From an uncultured Robinsoniella sp. (GTDB taxonomy: Bacteria; Bacillota; Clostridia; Lachnospirales; Lachnospiraceae), in NCBI GenBank assembly GCA_900539655.1, contig UQCR01000023.1, forward strand, positions 1 to 64,000: 64,000 nucleotides of DNA. The letters are read 5' to 3'. The notes beneath the pieces were generated by a model. The model had not been told where the DNA came from, did not search any database, and worked only from the letters and a program-made list of their open reading frames with translations. Positions within the stretch are counted from its first letter, which is position 1. Each line of letters opens with the position of its first letter. Below, piece by piece: positions 8,467 through 17,001 of this stretch. Made by a program: the position numbers and the translations under genes.

Positions 8467-9583
8467 TTTCATCCTCTATTTCCGCATTTAGAAAGTCGAC
8501 AGCAGCAAGTATTTCTTCATCAGTTACTGTTTTGTCGATATAAGCACGGCCAATTCCTTTCAGTAAGATAAACTTAATCTGTCCGGCTTCCATCTTTTTA
8601 TCCAGCTTGGTAGCCTCCAGTATTTCATGTGAATCCAGTCCGGAAAAGGATACGGGGAGTTCAAAGCCCACATTCATATCCCGGATTTCAAAGAATTCTT
8701 CGGTGCTGATCAGTTCCCGTTTCCATGAAATATGTGCCGCGGCAACATAACCCAGTGCCACGCACTGGCCATGGAGCAGCTCAAAGTTTTTCAGCTTTTC
8801 TATGGCATGTCCGATGGTATGCCCAAAGTTTAGCAGTGCCCGGTCTCCTTTTTCATAAGGGTCCTGCTCTACAACCTGGCGTTTAATTTTGCAGCTGATT
8901 TCTACCATATCCTGTAATATCCGGCTGTCACGCTCGGTAATCTCACTCATTCGTTCAATTACCCATTCATAATAACCAGCGTCTTTGATTAAGCCGTGTT
9001 TTAAAATTTCACCCATACCGCAGTAAAACTGCTCGTCCGGAAGTGACTTTAAGGCTGACATATTCATATATACCATTTTAGGCTGATGAAAAGCCCCCAC
9101 CATATTTTTGTAACGGTCAAAATCCACTCCGGTTTTACCGCCGATACTGCTGTCTACCTGTGCTAAGAGTGAGGTTGGAACCTGAATAAATGAAATGCCC
9201 CGAAGGTACGTCGCTGCCGCATAACCGGTAAGGTCACCTACAACGCCGCCGCCTAATGCTACCAGCATATCTTTACGGTCAAAATGTTCCAGGATAAGAT
9301 GTTCGTATAAATTTCTCACGGTGTCCAGAGTTTTATTTTCTTCTCCCGCAGGGAAAGTAAAGACCGTGACTGCAGCACAGACTTTTTCCAATACCTGTGT
9401 AACTGCAGCAGCATACAAGGCACCTACATTAGAATCGGTAACGATACAGAGTTTTTTGGTTTTTACATCCAGTTCGTTCAAATAAGATCCTAATTTTTCA
9501 AAGTCATTTTCAAAGTGTATCTGATAAATTTCTGTTCCTTCTTTATGTACAGGAAGGCTTTTGTGTTCTGCTGTATATTTCAT
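8459..9583 (-). CDS. aroB: 3-dehydroquinate synthase
   Basis: AroB converts DAHP to 3-dehydroquinate, the second step of the shikimate pathway, using NAD and a divalent metal. The 374-residue length is slightly above the usual 350-360. NAD-binding GGGVVGDLTGYAAATYLRG, the substrate region KTGVDFDRYKN and the metal-ligand motif FGHTIGHA are present. No other aro gene lies nearby; aroB is placed between ylmH and lspA, so it is probably co-transcribed for chromosomal rather than pathway reasons. AGGAG precedes ATG 9583. Confidence 0.95.
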   Translation of the reverse strand: MKYTAEHKSLPVHKEGTEIYQIHFENDFEKLGSYLNELDVKTKKLCIVTDSNVGALYAAAVTQVLEKVCAAVTVFTFPAGEENKTLDTVRNLYEHLILEHFDRKDMLVALGGGVVGDLTGYAAATYLRGISFIQVPTSLLAQVDSSIGGKTGVDFDRYKNMVGAFHQPKMVYMNMSALKSLPDEQFYCGMGEILKHGLIKDAGYYEWVIERMSEITERDSRILQDMVEISCKIKRQVVEQDPYEKGDRALLNFGHTIGHAIEKLKNFELLHGQCVALGYVAAAHISWKRELISTEEFFEIRDMNVGFELPVSFSGLDSHEILEATKLDKKMEAGQIKFILLKGIGRAYIDKTVTDEEILAAVDFLNAEIEDENE

Positions 9584-9595
9584 AAAATGGTTCTC

Positions 9596-10369
9596 CTATA
9601 TATATTTTTCGATTTCAACAAAGGTTCGCCCTTTTTTTGACTGTGACAGTTCGGTGGCATACCGGAATCGTCCGTATCCTCTGGCGGATATGATATCGCC
9701 CTCTTTTAAGGAATAGCCATTGGAAGTAATCAATTTGCCATTTACAAAGATTTTCCCGGCCTCGATTAAAGATACAAGACTGCTTCTGGAAGCTTTAAAA
9801 GCAAGTGCCAGAAGGGCATCCAAACGTATGGAAGCTACCGATCCCCTGATGATTTCTGTTTTTGGATGATAATCAAATTCTGAAAAGGGAACAGTTTTAC
9901 AGGAGATGACGGTGTGCTTAATACGCGTCAATTCTTTGCAGATAAATTCTGACATTCCTTTACAACAAAAAAGATAGGCAGACTGATCTGTTACCAGAAT
10001 GTCTCCTATTTTGCTTCGTTCAATTCCGAGATTTAATATGGCGCCTAAATAGTCCCTGTGATTCAACACGTCTGCGAATTTCTGGTTCAGGGGTGCAATC
10101 TGTATGCATGCCACTGGAAAATGTTCGGATATTTCTTCTTCCGGACACAAAGAAAAAGCATCAGGAATAAAGGCTGCCATCTGACGCTCTGCGAGTTCAT
10201 AACCACCAAAAGTTTTCCAGCTGATATAGGAAAACTTTTGAGTAGAGCTATGAAAAATATTCAGTTCATTCAGATTCATAAAATCACTGTACAGCGTAAT
10301 ACCTTTCGATAAAGCCCGGTCGGCCAGATCAACCAGCCGTTTTTGAAATAATTCTTCGTCTTTATTCAT
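9596..10369 (-). CDS. ylmH: YlmH-type RNA-binding S4 domain protein
   Basis: This 257-residue protein has a C-terminal S4 domain (about residues 180-240, including SLVSLIEAGKIFVNGK) after a N-terminal YlmH domain. In Gram-positive bacteria ylmH lies in the sepF/division cluster, as here (sepF begins upstream at 10962). YlmH binds ribosomes or tRNA and has been linked to rescue of stalled ribosomes; that role here is transferred from the family. Confidence 0.92.
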   Translation of the reverse strand: MNKDEELFQKRLVDLADRALSKGITLYSDFMNLNELNIFHSSTQKFSYISWKTFGGYELAERQMAAFIPDAFSLCPEEEISEHFPVACIQIAPLNQKFADVLNHRDYLGAILNLGIERSKIGDILVTDQSAYLFCCKGMSEFICKELTRIKHTVISCKTVPFSEFDYHPKTEIIRGSVASIRLDALLALAFKASRSSLVSLIEAGKIFVNGKLITSNGYSLKEGDIISARGYGRFRYATELSQSKKGRTFVEIEKYI

Positions 10370-10377
10370 AATGAAAC

Positions 10378-10962
10378 CTAATAATTTGTGTGAATAGAAG
10401 GTACGTCAAATGCTCCGCTTAATATTTCCTGAAAATCACCGGATACATCTACGCCCGATGGGGTTATAATGAAAATGTAATTGCTGATCTTTTGCAGGTT
10501 ACCATTGATCGCATAGCAGGAGCCAGAAGCAAAGTCTATGATTCTCTGGGCAATATCCAGATCTAATCCTTCCATATTAAGTACTACTGTGCAGCTTGCA
10601 AGAAGTGTCTCCGTAATTTCTCGTGCATCTTCCATGCTCCTTGGTTTAATAACACATACTTCCATACCAATCCCTGTCTTTCTGGGACGCATAGGGGATA
10701 CTTTACTGCTTGTGCTTTGCTGCTGATGTACAGGTTTCGCCTTCTGCTGCCCTTTATTTTGACTCTTCATTTTTGGAACCTGAGCGGACCTGTTATCATA
10801 ATCGTCATAGTCATCATAGTCATCTTCTTCTATTTTATTAAAGAAACGCTTTTTCGGACGTTCTTCCTCATAATCGTCGATTTCATCATCTAAAAAATCA
10901 TCATCGTCGTAATCGTCGTCATTTAACTTCATTGCATTCAAGAACTTATCCAAAACACTCAT
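10378..10962 (-). CDS. sepF: Cell division protein SepF
   Basis: SepF anchors and bundles FtsZ at the septum. The 194-residue protein has a short N-terminal amphipathic segment (MSVLDKFLNAMKL) for membrane binding, a very acidic Asp/Glu/Tyr-rich linker (about residues 15-58) with basic patches, a Gln/Lys-rich stretch, and the C-terminal SepF domain (about 98-185; VCVIKPRSMEDAREI). The yggS-sepF-ylmH order matches the Firmicutes division cluster. AGGAG precedes ATG 10962. Confidence 0.95.
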   Translation of the reverse strand: MSVLDKFLNAMKLNDDDYDDDDFLDDEIDDYEEERPKKRFFNKIEEDDYDDYDDYDNRSAQVPKMKSQNKGQQKAKPVHQQQSTSSKVSPMRPRKTGIGMEVCVIKPRSMEDAREITETLLASCTVVLNMEGLDLDIAQRIIDFASGSCYAINGNLQKISNYIFIITPSGVDVSGDFQEILSGAFDVPSIHTNY

Positions 10963-10991
10963 TATAAATCTCCTATCTTCCTATCGTTTTA

Positions 10992-11684
10992 TCATTTCAC
11001 GTAATTTCTTTCACCAAAGATGCCTGTCCCAACACGTACCAGAGTTGCACCTTCCTCAATGGCAATTTCGTAGTCACCAGTCATGCCCATACTCAAATTG
11101 CACATATTAACATTATCAATGTTTTTGCTTTTTATGTCAACATATAATTTTCTTAAATTTTCGAAATATACCCTGTTTCGTTCAGCTTTTTCGACAAAAG
11201 GCGCTATTGTCATCAGCCCTTCTACCCTGAGATTCGGGAGTTTAGCCACCTGACGTACCAATTCTTCCGCAGCTTCCTCATATACGCCGAACTTTGACTC
11301 CTCCCTGGCAATATTTACCTCTATGAGCACAGGCATTACCAGATCCAGTTTCTCAGCCTCCTGCTGGATTGTTTCCGCCAGACGTAAGCTGTCTACGGAA
11401 TGAATCATACAGGCTTTATCGATGATATATTTTACTTTATTTCTCTGGAGGTGCCCAATCATGTGCCATTTCAGGTTTTTAGGAAGGACATCGTATTTCT
11501 CCTTCAATTCCTGTGGCTTATTTTCACCGAAATCAACGATTCCTTCTGCCATGATTTCTTCGATCATGGATACGGGTTTTGTTTTACTGACTGCAATCAG
11601 GGTGACTTCACTGCTGTCCCGTCCCGCTCTTTTACATGCGGCTTCCACCCGTTTTTGTACATCATATAGATTTTCTTTTAACAT
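10992..11684 (-). CDS. yggS: YggS-family pyridoxal-phosphate homeostasis protein
   Basis: About 230 residues forming the alanine-racemase-like barrel that carries PLP on the lysine of IAVSKTKPV; there is no C-terminal racemase domain. The family buffers PLP and affects amino-acid pools rather than catalysing a defined reaction. ATG 11684 is preferred over an in-frame TTG at 11711, because AGGAGG lies 8 bases before the ATG and inside the longer reading. Located just upstream of sepF, as in other Firmicutes. Confidence 0.93.
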   Translation of the reverse strand: MLKENLYDVQKRVEAACKRAGRDSSEVTLIAVSKTKPVSMIEEIMAEGIVDFGENKPQELKEKYDVLPKNLKWHMIGHLQRNKVKYIIDKACMIHSVDSLRLAETIQQEAEKLDLVMPVLIEVNIAREESKFGVYEEAAEELVRQVAKLPNLRVEGLMTIAPFVEKAERNRVYFENLRKLYVDIKSKNIDNVNMCNLSMGMTGDYEIAIEEGATLVRVGTGIFGERNYVK

Positions 11685-11800
11685 TATCGGTTCCTCCTGT
11701 CTTTCGGACAATTTCTTACTTATGATATCTTTTGTAAAGCTTTTGTGAGATCTTCCTGATCGTGCGTACTCTTCGTATTAATATGGGTTTTACGACAATT

Positions 11801-13309
11801 TTAATAGACAATATCTTCATCATTTACTGTGTTAGCATTTAGAACAATACGGTCATATTGAGCAAGCCCGTAAGAAGATCCGGCTTCTACAATACAGTAT
11901 TCCTCATTTTCATCGATAATTTTGATTTCCCTAAAAACGGCATAACCTTTATTTATATTATAAACGCCCTGCAGGCTTCCGGTTCCGGATACCTGGTATT
12001 TTTTAGATGAATCTTTCTTTAGAATATAGTCTCCTACTTTGAAAAGAGTCGTACCTACATAATATTCTGTCTTTGTTTTTTCATAAACCGTTGCGGTTAC
12101 GTATTTCGTTACGGTTTTTCCATCCTTACCCACACTCTCTTTTAAAATGCTTACTTCATTATCATTTTCCTCATTCTCTGTCACAAATTCTTTTGGGATT
12201 TTAAAGAACTGTTTTTCAGCAATGGCACTTTTGGGTATTTTAAGACCGGTTTCTCTGTTTAAGACCAGTTCAATATCTACAAAACGTTCTCCGGCATAGC
12301 GGATGACGGAATTACTGATATCCAGTTTCCCATAGTAATTATCACCATTTTGTATAATGGAAAAATCGGCATTGAAGGCAGTACCATCTTTCAGAAATCG
12401 AAAACGAACCGTCGTTTTATCGGAAAGCTCTGTCAGCAGTTTTTTATCCAATGGAATAACGAGGGACCATTTTTCGTCCGTTACCAGTTTATATACGGCG
12501 TCTCCGGTTTTCACGGATTTATTCAGGCGGAGATTCTGCTTATGATAGTTTTTCTGGTCAAAAGATTCAGGTTTTATATCTTCTACAGTCAGATTCTCAT
12601 AGTCATCTACCGCATATACCACAATCCCTTCCTGTGGAGCCTGATAGAGGCTGCCCAGAACGGAAAGCTGTCCGTTGGAATTTTCAAGATCTGAAAGCGC
12701 TTTTTCGTTTGCCAGTTCTAAAACGGTGCTCTCGGTATCAGCCTTGAAATTGTAGACATTTTGAAAAGACATTTCATCAAATCCGGTAGAGAAGTTTGCC
12801 ATATTGCTTCTTACTTTTGACAAGCTCTTACTATCCAGATAATCAGCTGCTGCTTCTGTCTGCGCCGGTGTCTGGGATGTTGCTGTTGTCTCTGTGCCGG
12901 ATGTAGGCTCTGTTTGTCCATCTGAATTGGTTACTGCTTCTGTTTGCTGCGTGGACTCAGTTGCAGCCTGGGTTGCCGGCTGGGTGGTTGACTGAATTGC
13001 ACCGCCGATGGAATAAACGCTGTTTCCAGCGCCTACTTTTGAGCCTTCCCGGGCATAATAATTAATATTGCCGGCTTGCTCGGCAGTTACAATTTTTTCG
13101 GACTTTAAAGCAAGGGCGCTGAACCGGTAGTTACCGGACAACGGGCCTGCTGTCACTTCGTAGGCTGTTACATGGGTACTGGTCAGATACATCACCATAC
13201 AGATGATCATATATACAAAAACGATTCCAAACATCAAAGTACCGATATTAAATAGAGGAAAACGCTTCATTTTCGTAATTTTTTTACTTTTTTTCTTTAT
13301 AGGCAACAT
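11801..13309 (-). CDS. HlyD-like membrane-anchored protein
   Basis: About 502 residues: a basic N-terminus, one transmembrane segment (about residues 20-43 from ATG 13309), then an extracellular region. A barrel-sandwich half near EKIVTAEQAGNINYYAREG is followed by a long Thr/Gln/Ala/Glu-rich low-complexity insert. The second half (VVYAVDDYENLTVED, later SIIQNGDNYYGKLD) resembles HlyD/periplasmic adaptor proteins. No exporter gene is adjacent, so a transport role is uncertain; its position before yggS-sepF suggests an envelope or division link (inference). GGGAGG lies before ATG 13309; a longer form from 13345 lacks such a site. It has its own promoter at 13330-13358. Confidence 0.75.
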   Translation of the reverse strand: MLPIKKKSKKITKMKRFPLFNIGTLMFGIVFVYMIICMVMYLTSTHVTAYEVTAGPLSGNYRFSALALKSEKIVTAEQAGNINYYAREGSKVGAGNSVYSIGGAIQSTTQPATQAATESTQQTEAVTNSDGQTEPTSGTETTATSQTPAQTEAAADYLDSKSLSKVRSNMANFSTGFDEMSFQNVYNFKADTESTVLELANEKALSDLENSNGQLSVLGSLYQAPQEGIVVYAVDDYENLTVEDIKPESFDQKNYHKQNLRLNKSVKTGDAVYKLVTDEKWSLVIPLDKKLLTELSDKTTVRFRFLKDGTAFNADFSIIQNGDNYYGKLDISNSVIRYAGERFVDIELVLNRETGLKIPKSAIAEKQFFKIPKEFVTENEENDNEVSILKESVGKDGKTVTKYVTATVYEKTKTEYYVGTTLFKVGDYILKKDSSKKYQVSGTGSLQGVYNINKGYAVFREIKIIDENEEYCIVEAGSSYGLAQYDRIVLNANTVNDEDIVY

Positions 13310-13329
13310 TGTAGCCTCCCTTCTCGAAC

Positions 13330-13358
13330 ATTTTACCACGTTCATTTCGATTGGACAA
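13330..13358 (-). promoter_or_regulatory. Sigma-A-type promoter for the HlyD-like/yggS/sepF unit
   Basis: On the - strand TTGTCC (13358-13353), a 17-base spacer and TAAAAT (13335-13330) are present. Its -35 box overlaps the -35 box of the divergent promoter at 13351-13378. Confidence 0.65.
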
Positions 13359-13378
13359 CCTAGATTTTTGTATAAAAT
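13351..13378 (+). promoter_or_regulatory. Sigma-A-type promoter for the DUF378 gene
   Basis: TTGGAC (13351-13356), a 16-base spacer and TAAAAT (13373-13378) lie 52 bases before the DUF378 start codon. The box TTGGACAA contributes to the -35 elements of both divergent promoters. Confidence 0.5.
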
Positions 13379-13430
13379 TTAGTAAAATGGAAAAAATAGA
13401 AAATAACCACTATAAGGAGGTAAAAAGCAA

Positions 13431-13643
13431 ATGAATTCTAAATGGTTAGATTATACTTCATTGACACTTGTGGTCATTGGTGCGATCAATTGGGGATTAA
13501 TCGGATTTTTCAAATTCGACCTCGTAGCCTTTTTATTCGGCAACATGAGCTGGATTTCAAGAATTGTTTATGCTCTGGTTGGGCTTGCGGGATTATATAT
13601 GATTAGTATCTACGGCCGTATTGGTCAGATGGGCAGAGATTAA
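13431..13643 (+). CDS. DUF378 small membrane protein
   Basis: This 70-residue protein has two transmembrane helices, one on each side of a short turn around GFFKFDLVAFLFGNMS. The N-terminal block SLTLVVIGAINWGLIG is characteristic of the DUF378/YuzA family. Its function is unknown. AAGGAGG precedes ATG 13431. It is one of only two + strand genes and is transcribed divergently from the HlyD-like gene. Confidence 0.9.
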   Translation: MNSKWLDYTSLTLVVIGAINWGLIGFFKFDLVAFLFGNMSWISRIVYALVGLAGLYMISIYGRIGQMGRD

Positions 13644-13661
13644 TCGTTACATGCCGCAAAA

Positions 13662-13693
13662 AAGGCTGGGTATCCAAAAAAGGACCCAGCCTT
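13662..13693. terminator. Intrinsic terminator between DUF378 and the P-loop gene
   Basis: AAGGCTGGGT (13662-13671) pairs with ACCCAGCCTT (13684-13693). On the - strand it is followed by T6 (from A6 at 13658-13663), so it mainly terminates the - strand P-loop gene and may also serve DUF378. Confidence 0.75.
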
Positions 13694-13709
13694 ATATTCG
13701 TTCTATGTA

Positions 13710-14129
13710 TTACAGGGAAGCAATCACCTTTGATTTTGCATCTTCCGGCAATTCATCAGCATCCACAGATACACTCAGCACAAACGTGATGTTGTAAGTA
13801 TCTCCAATACGTTCCAGCTTTTGAAGAGTCTCTGTAATATCATCATTTTCCAATTTTGCAATCTTTAAGAAACTATCTAAATACATTTGTTCTAAATCGT
13901 TATCCTGAGAAATAATCCCATAAATAAATCCTACGAACTCATCACAATTCGTGATGGAGTATTCCGCTGTATTGATTAAACGTACTTTATTGTTTAATTC
14001 ATACATATGCTTAGCACTTTTGTCTAAATAGACAATATTACCATGTACGGACTTGATTTCGGCATTCACCTTGTCGAGTAATAACTTTGTCTTGCCTTTT
14101 CCTTTTTGGCCTGCGATTATCTGTATCAT
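13710..14129 (-). CDS. Small P-loop ATP-binding protein of unknown function
   Basis: A 139-residue cytoplasmic protein beginning MIQIIAGQKGKGKTKLLLDK, a Walker A-like GQKGKGKT. A Walker B-like hydrophobic strand may be NITFVLSVSVD near the C-terminus. It resembles only the nucleotide-binding half of P-loop ATPases (annotators sometimes call such proteins PilT-like), so the function is open. GGAGGAG precedes ATG 14129; a longer reading from 14156 overlaps that site. It is monocistronic, with a strong promoter (14176-14204) and a terminator (13662-13693). Confidence 0.8.
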   Translation of the reverse strand: MIQIIAGQKGKGKTKLLLDKVNAEIKSVHGNIVYLDKSAKHMYELNNKVRLINTAEYSITNCDEFVGFIYGIISQDNDLEQMYLDSFLKIAKLENDDITETLQKLERIGDTYNITFVLSVSVDADELPEDAKSKVIASL

Positions 14130-14175
14130 TGTAATCTCCTCCTTCAGTTTCTTCATGCACGATTTTATATGTACA

Positions 14176-14204
14176 ATTATACTGCATAAGTTTAGAAATT
14201 ACAA
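14176..14204 (-). promoter_or_regulatory. Sigma-A-type promoter for the P-loop gene
   Basis: On the - strand TTGTAA (14204-14199), a 17-base spacer and a perfect TATAAT (14181-14176) lie 46 bases before the start codon at 14129, just after the stop codon of the carboxypeptidase gene. Confidence 0.75.
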
Positions 14205-14207
14205 CCT

Positions 14208-15272
14208 CTATTTGTTTATTTTAGACAATAAATCATTCATTTCAATATATAGTTGATCTTTGGTTTCTGCCCCCATAATTATTGATATAAATGGGTTTCC
14301 ATACGGGTCTTTACTCATTAGTGCAAGACATGCTCCGGCTTCGTCCGTAGTACCTGTTTTTCCTCCAAATACAGTAACGCCTTCCGGTGCCTGTGCCAGT
14401 TTCATAAAGTAATGGTTGGTAGCATCCCATACACGCTCCACTTCTGTGTCATCAGCCAGTTTAAACTTGGCAACATAACTTTTTTGATTGATAATATCAC
14501 AGAAATCATCGTATTTAAGTGCTTCCTGGAACATGAGATATACATCATATATGGTTGTATAATGCTCTTCATCCTGTAATCCGTGGGGATTAGTAAAGTG
14601 TGTATTGGTAGCACCGATATCATAAGCTTCCTGATTCATCATCTGTACAAACTCTTCTACACTTCCGCCTACGTGTTCTGCGATAGCCACACTGGCATCG
14701 TTCCCCGAAGCAATCAGAAGGCCGTAGAGAAGCTGCCTTAAGGTGTATTTATCCCCTAGCTGCAGATAACAGACGGAAGATTCCGGATCAATATCCAGTG
14801 CACTTTCATCAATGGTAATTACATCATCCAGATTTCCATACTTCAAAGCTACCAGAGCTGTCATAATCTTGGTCAGGCTGGCCGGATACAGTCGTTCATG
14901 GACATCTTTGGAATACATAACTTCATGGTTGGTGAGATCAAAGAGACCGGCACCTTTAGAGGTTAAGTTCAGTCCGTCCAACGGTACATCCGTACCGGTA
15001 ACGCAGAGATCCTGGGTAAAGGGCACTGCATAATTTGTTGTCTGGGCCTCTTCTCTCTGTAGCCCAAGTGTTACCTGGTTACGGTCAAAAGGCATCACCA
15101 GTTCAGCATCCTTCTGGCCTTTTATAAGAAAGAAATATGCCAAAAAGCCCAGTATTACAAGTAAAATAACCAGTAAAACACTAAATGTGATTACGGATTT
15201 CATTGTTTGCCTGTTCTGCTGCTGATGCCGTAATTCTCTTGGAGTTAATTGCTTATTACTTGTACATTTCAC
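14208..15272 (-). CDS. D-alanyl-D-alanine carboxypeptidase (DacF/PBP5-like)
   Basis: This low-molecular-weight penicillin-binding protein trims the terminal D-Ala of peptidoglycan stem peptides. The 354 residues comprise a cytoplasmic N-terminus, one transmembrane anchor (about 27-50) and an extracellular S11 peptidase domain with SLTK (132-135), SGN and KTGTT. There is no PBP5-type C-terminal beta domain. The start is GTG 15272, with GGAG 10 bases upstream inside mgsA; the gene overlaps mgsA by 17 bases. A shorter start at Met24 has no ribosome binding site. It closes the rodA-mgsA run of envelope genes. Confidence 0.92.
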   Translation of the reverse strand: MKCTSNKQLTPRELRHQQQNRQTMKSVITFSVLLVILLVILGFLAYFFLIKGQKDAELVMPFDRNQVTLGLQREEAQTTNYAVPFTQDLCVTGTDVPLDGLNLTSKGAGLFDLTNHEVMYSKDVHERLYPASLTKIMTALVALKYGNLDDVITIDESALDIDPESSVCYLQLGDKYTLRQLLYGLLIASGNDASVAIAEHVGGSVEEFVQMMNQEAYDIGATNTHFTNPHGLQDEEHYTTIYDVYLMFQEALKYDDFCDIINQKSYVAKFKLADDTEVERVWDATNHYFMKLAQAPEGVTVFGGKTGTTDEAGACLALMSKDPYGNPFISIIMGAETKDQLYIEMNDLLSKINK

Positions 15273-15651
15273 GCCACTCTAAATCTCCTCTGTCTAAAGA
15301 TTTAATCAATAGTTCCGCAGTTGCAAGATTTGTTGCAAGAGGTATGTTATGGGTATCACATAAGCGGAAAATATTTTTTACATCCGGCTCATGTTTTTTA
15401 GGAGACAGCGGGTCTCTTAAAAAAATCACCAAATCGATCTGGTTGTTTTCAATCTGTGCGCCCATCTGCTGTTCACCGCCCAAATGGCCTGCCAGATATT
15501 TATGGATATTCAAAGAGGTAACCTCTTCAATCAGCCTTCCGGTGGTTCCTGTTGCGTATAAATCATTTTTTACTAAAATCCCCCTATAGGCGATACAAAA
15601 ATTCTGCATAAGTTTTTTCTTGGAATCATGTGCAATTAAGCCAATATTCAT
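15256..15651 (-). CDS. mgsA: Methylglyoxal synthase
   Basis: MgsA converts dihydroxyacetone phosphate to methylglyoxal and phosphate, a bypass that relieves phosphate limitation in glycolysis. The 131-residue length is normal. The N-terminus NIGLIAHDSKK, the phosphate-binding ATGTTGRL and HLGGEQQ motifs and the active-site region FLRDPLSPKKHEPD are present. It sits between rodA and a D,D-carboxypeptidase gene and overlaps the latter. GGAGG precedes ATG 15651. Confidence 0.95.
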   Translation of the reverse strand: MNIGLIAHDSKKKLMQNFCIAYRGILVKNDLYATGTTGRLIEEVTSLNIHKYLAGHLGGEQQMGAQIENNQIDLVIFLRDPLSPKKHEPDVKNIFRLCDTHNIPLATNLATAELLIKSLDRGDLEWREMYK

Positions 15652-15666
15652 TCTACTTTCCCTCCG

Positions 15667-16770
15667 TTAATATTTTCTGACCTGAAGTCCAATATTCAAG
15701 ACAATTCCGATACCTATAAAAAGTGTAACCAGTGATGTCAGACCTGCACTTACAAAAGGCAGCGGCAGACCTGTATTTGGCAATATCCTTGTTGTTACAC
15801 AGATATTGATAAATGTCTGTAAGAATATGAGTGCTCCCATACCACAGCACACTAAGGTTCCGGCTAAATCCCTTGCTTTTTTACCGATACGGATACACTC
15901 TACCGCAATCAAAAGTTCCAGAATGATAATGATACAACATCCCAGAAAACCTAATTCTTCTCCGGCTACGGCAAAGATAAAGTCTGTCTGGGGCTCTGCG
16001 ATAAAGTTTCCGTTTTTCACGGATGAAACAAGATTGGTGTCCAACCCTTTTCCATATAGCTGGCCTGAGCCAATGGCAATAACGGAATTCATCTGCTGGT
16101 ATGCCAGTTCAGGATACTCTTCCGGTTTTAACCATGCCAGAATACGTCCTGCCTGATATCCCTGCAGTAACGTCTGGTTCGGCTGTAGTATAATGCTGAA
16201 AAATAATACTGCTGCCGGAACAGCTACTACTATAATACCACCAATGATTTTATAACTCAACCCCGCAACGAACATCATTGTAGAAAAAATTAAAACAACC
16301 AGAATACTTGTTGAAAGATTTGGCTGGCGGTATATCAGATACCATGGAATTGCCAGCAATACCAATGCCGGAAGTATAATCTTGGGGCTATTCAGTTTTT
16401 CTTCATATTTCGAAAGAAATTTGGCAAAAAATATGATTAAGATAATTTTTACAATATCAGATGGCTGAAACTGAAGGCCTCCAATTACGATCCAACGCTG
16501 AGCTCCATTTACTTCTCTTCCCAGTACGGGAAGCAGTGCCATTAATATAACTCCGCCGATATAGGCGATCCAGTAAAAATTCATAATCCAGGTATAGTCG
16601 ATCAAGGAAATGATGACCATACAGACAAGTCCAAGAATCAGACCGATGATCTGCTTGGACATTAAGTCCTCCTGCGCGCTTCCTACTACCATTACGCCCA
16701 GAATAGACAGTGCCGTAACCCATATAACTAATCTAAATTTATAATCCTTTAATTTGTATTGTTTTAACAT
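15667..16770 (-). CDS. rodA: Rod-shape SEDS glycosyltransferase RodA
   Basis: RodA polymerises lipid II glycan strands for cell elongation together with PBP2. About 367 residues with some ten transmembrane helices. The SEDS hallmarks GREVNGAQRWI, GSGQLYGKGL and FIFAVAGEELGFLG and the C-terminal PNTGLPLPFVSAGLTSL are present. It overlaps minE by 32 bases. Two in-frame starts are possible (GTG 16779 or ATG 16770); I use the ATG because the conserved region starts there. FtsW is the alternative, but the mre/min context favours RodA. Confidence 0.92.
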   Translation of the reverse strand: MLKQYKLKDYKFRLVIWVTALSILGVMVVGSAQEDLMSKQIIGLILGLVCMVIISLIDYTWIMNFYWIAYIGGVILMALLPVLGREVNGAQRWIVIGGLQFQPSDIVKIILIIFFAKFLSKYEEKLNSPKIILPALVLLAIPWYLIYRQPNLSTSILVVLIFSTMMFVAGLSYKIIGGIIVVAVPAAVLFFSIILQPNQTLLQGYQAGRILAWLKPEEYPELAYQQMNSVIAIGSGQLYGKGLDTNLVSSVKNGNFIAEPQTDFIFAVAGEELGFLGCCIIIILELLIAVECIRIGKKARDLAGTLVCCGMGALIFLQTFINICVTTRILPNTGLPLPFVSAGLTSLVTLFIGIGIVLNIGLQVRKY

Positions 16771-16990
16771 TCCCTGCACCCTGTTCTATCTCATTTATCA
16801 CGTCAATATGTATATCCATGCTTTCTTCATCAATGTCCATGTATTTTTGTATCACCCTAATCAGGTCTTTTTTCATCAGTGCCATATTTTCAGCAGAGCA
16901 GTCCAGCCGCTCACTGGTTAACAGAAGCTTTAGCCGGTCTCTGGCTACATCTTTAGAACATGTTTTTCGAAATCCATGGAAATTTATCAT
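16739..16990 (-). CDS. minE: Cell division topological specificity factor MinE
   Basis: An 83-residue protein with the MinE N-terminal MinD-interacting segment (SKDVARDRLKLLLTSER) followed by the dimerising topological domain (MKKDLIRVIQKYMDIDEESMDI). MinE drives MinD off the membrane, so pole-to-pole oscillation is possible here, unlike in Bacillus, which uses DivIVA/MinJ. It lies 11 bases after minD with GAGGAG before ATG 16990. Confidence 0.94.
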   Translation of the reverse strand: MINFHGFRKTCSKDVARDRLKLLLTSERLDCSAENMALMKKDLIRVIQKYMDIDEESMDIHIDVINEIEQGAGNVKTIQIKGL

Positions 16991-17001
16991 GCCGGCTCCT
17001 C

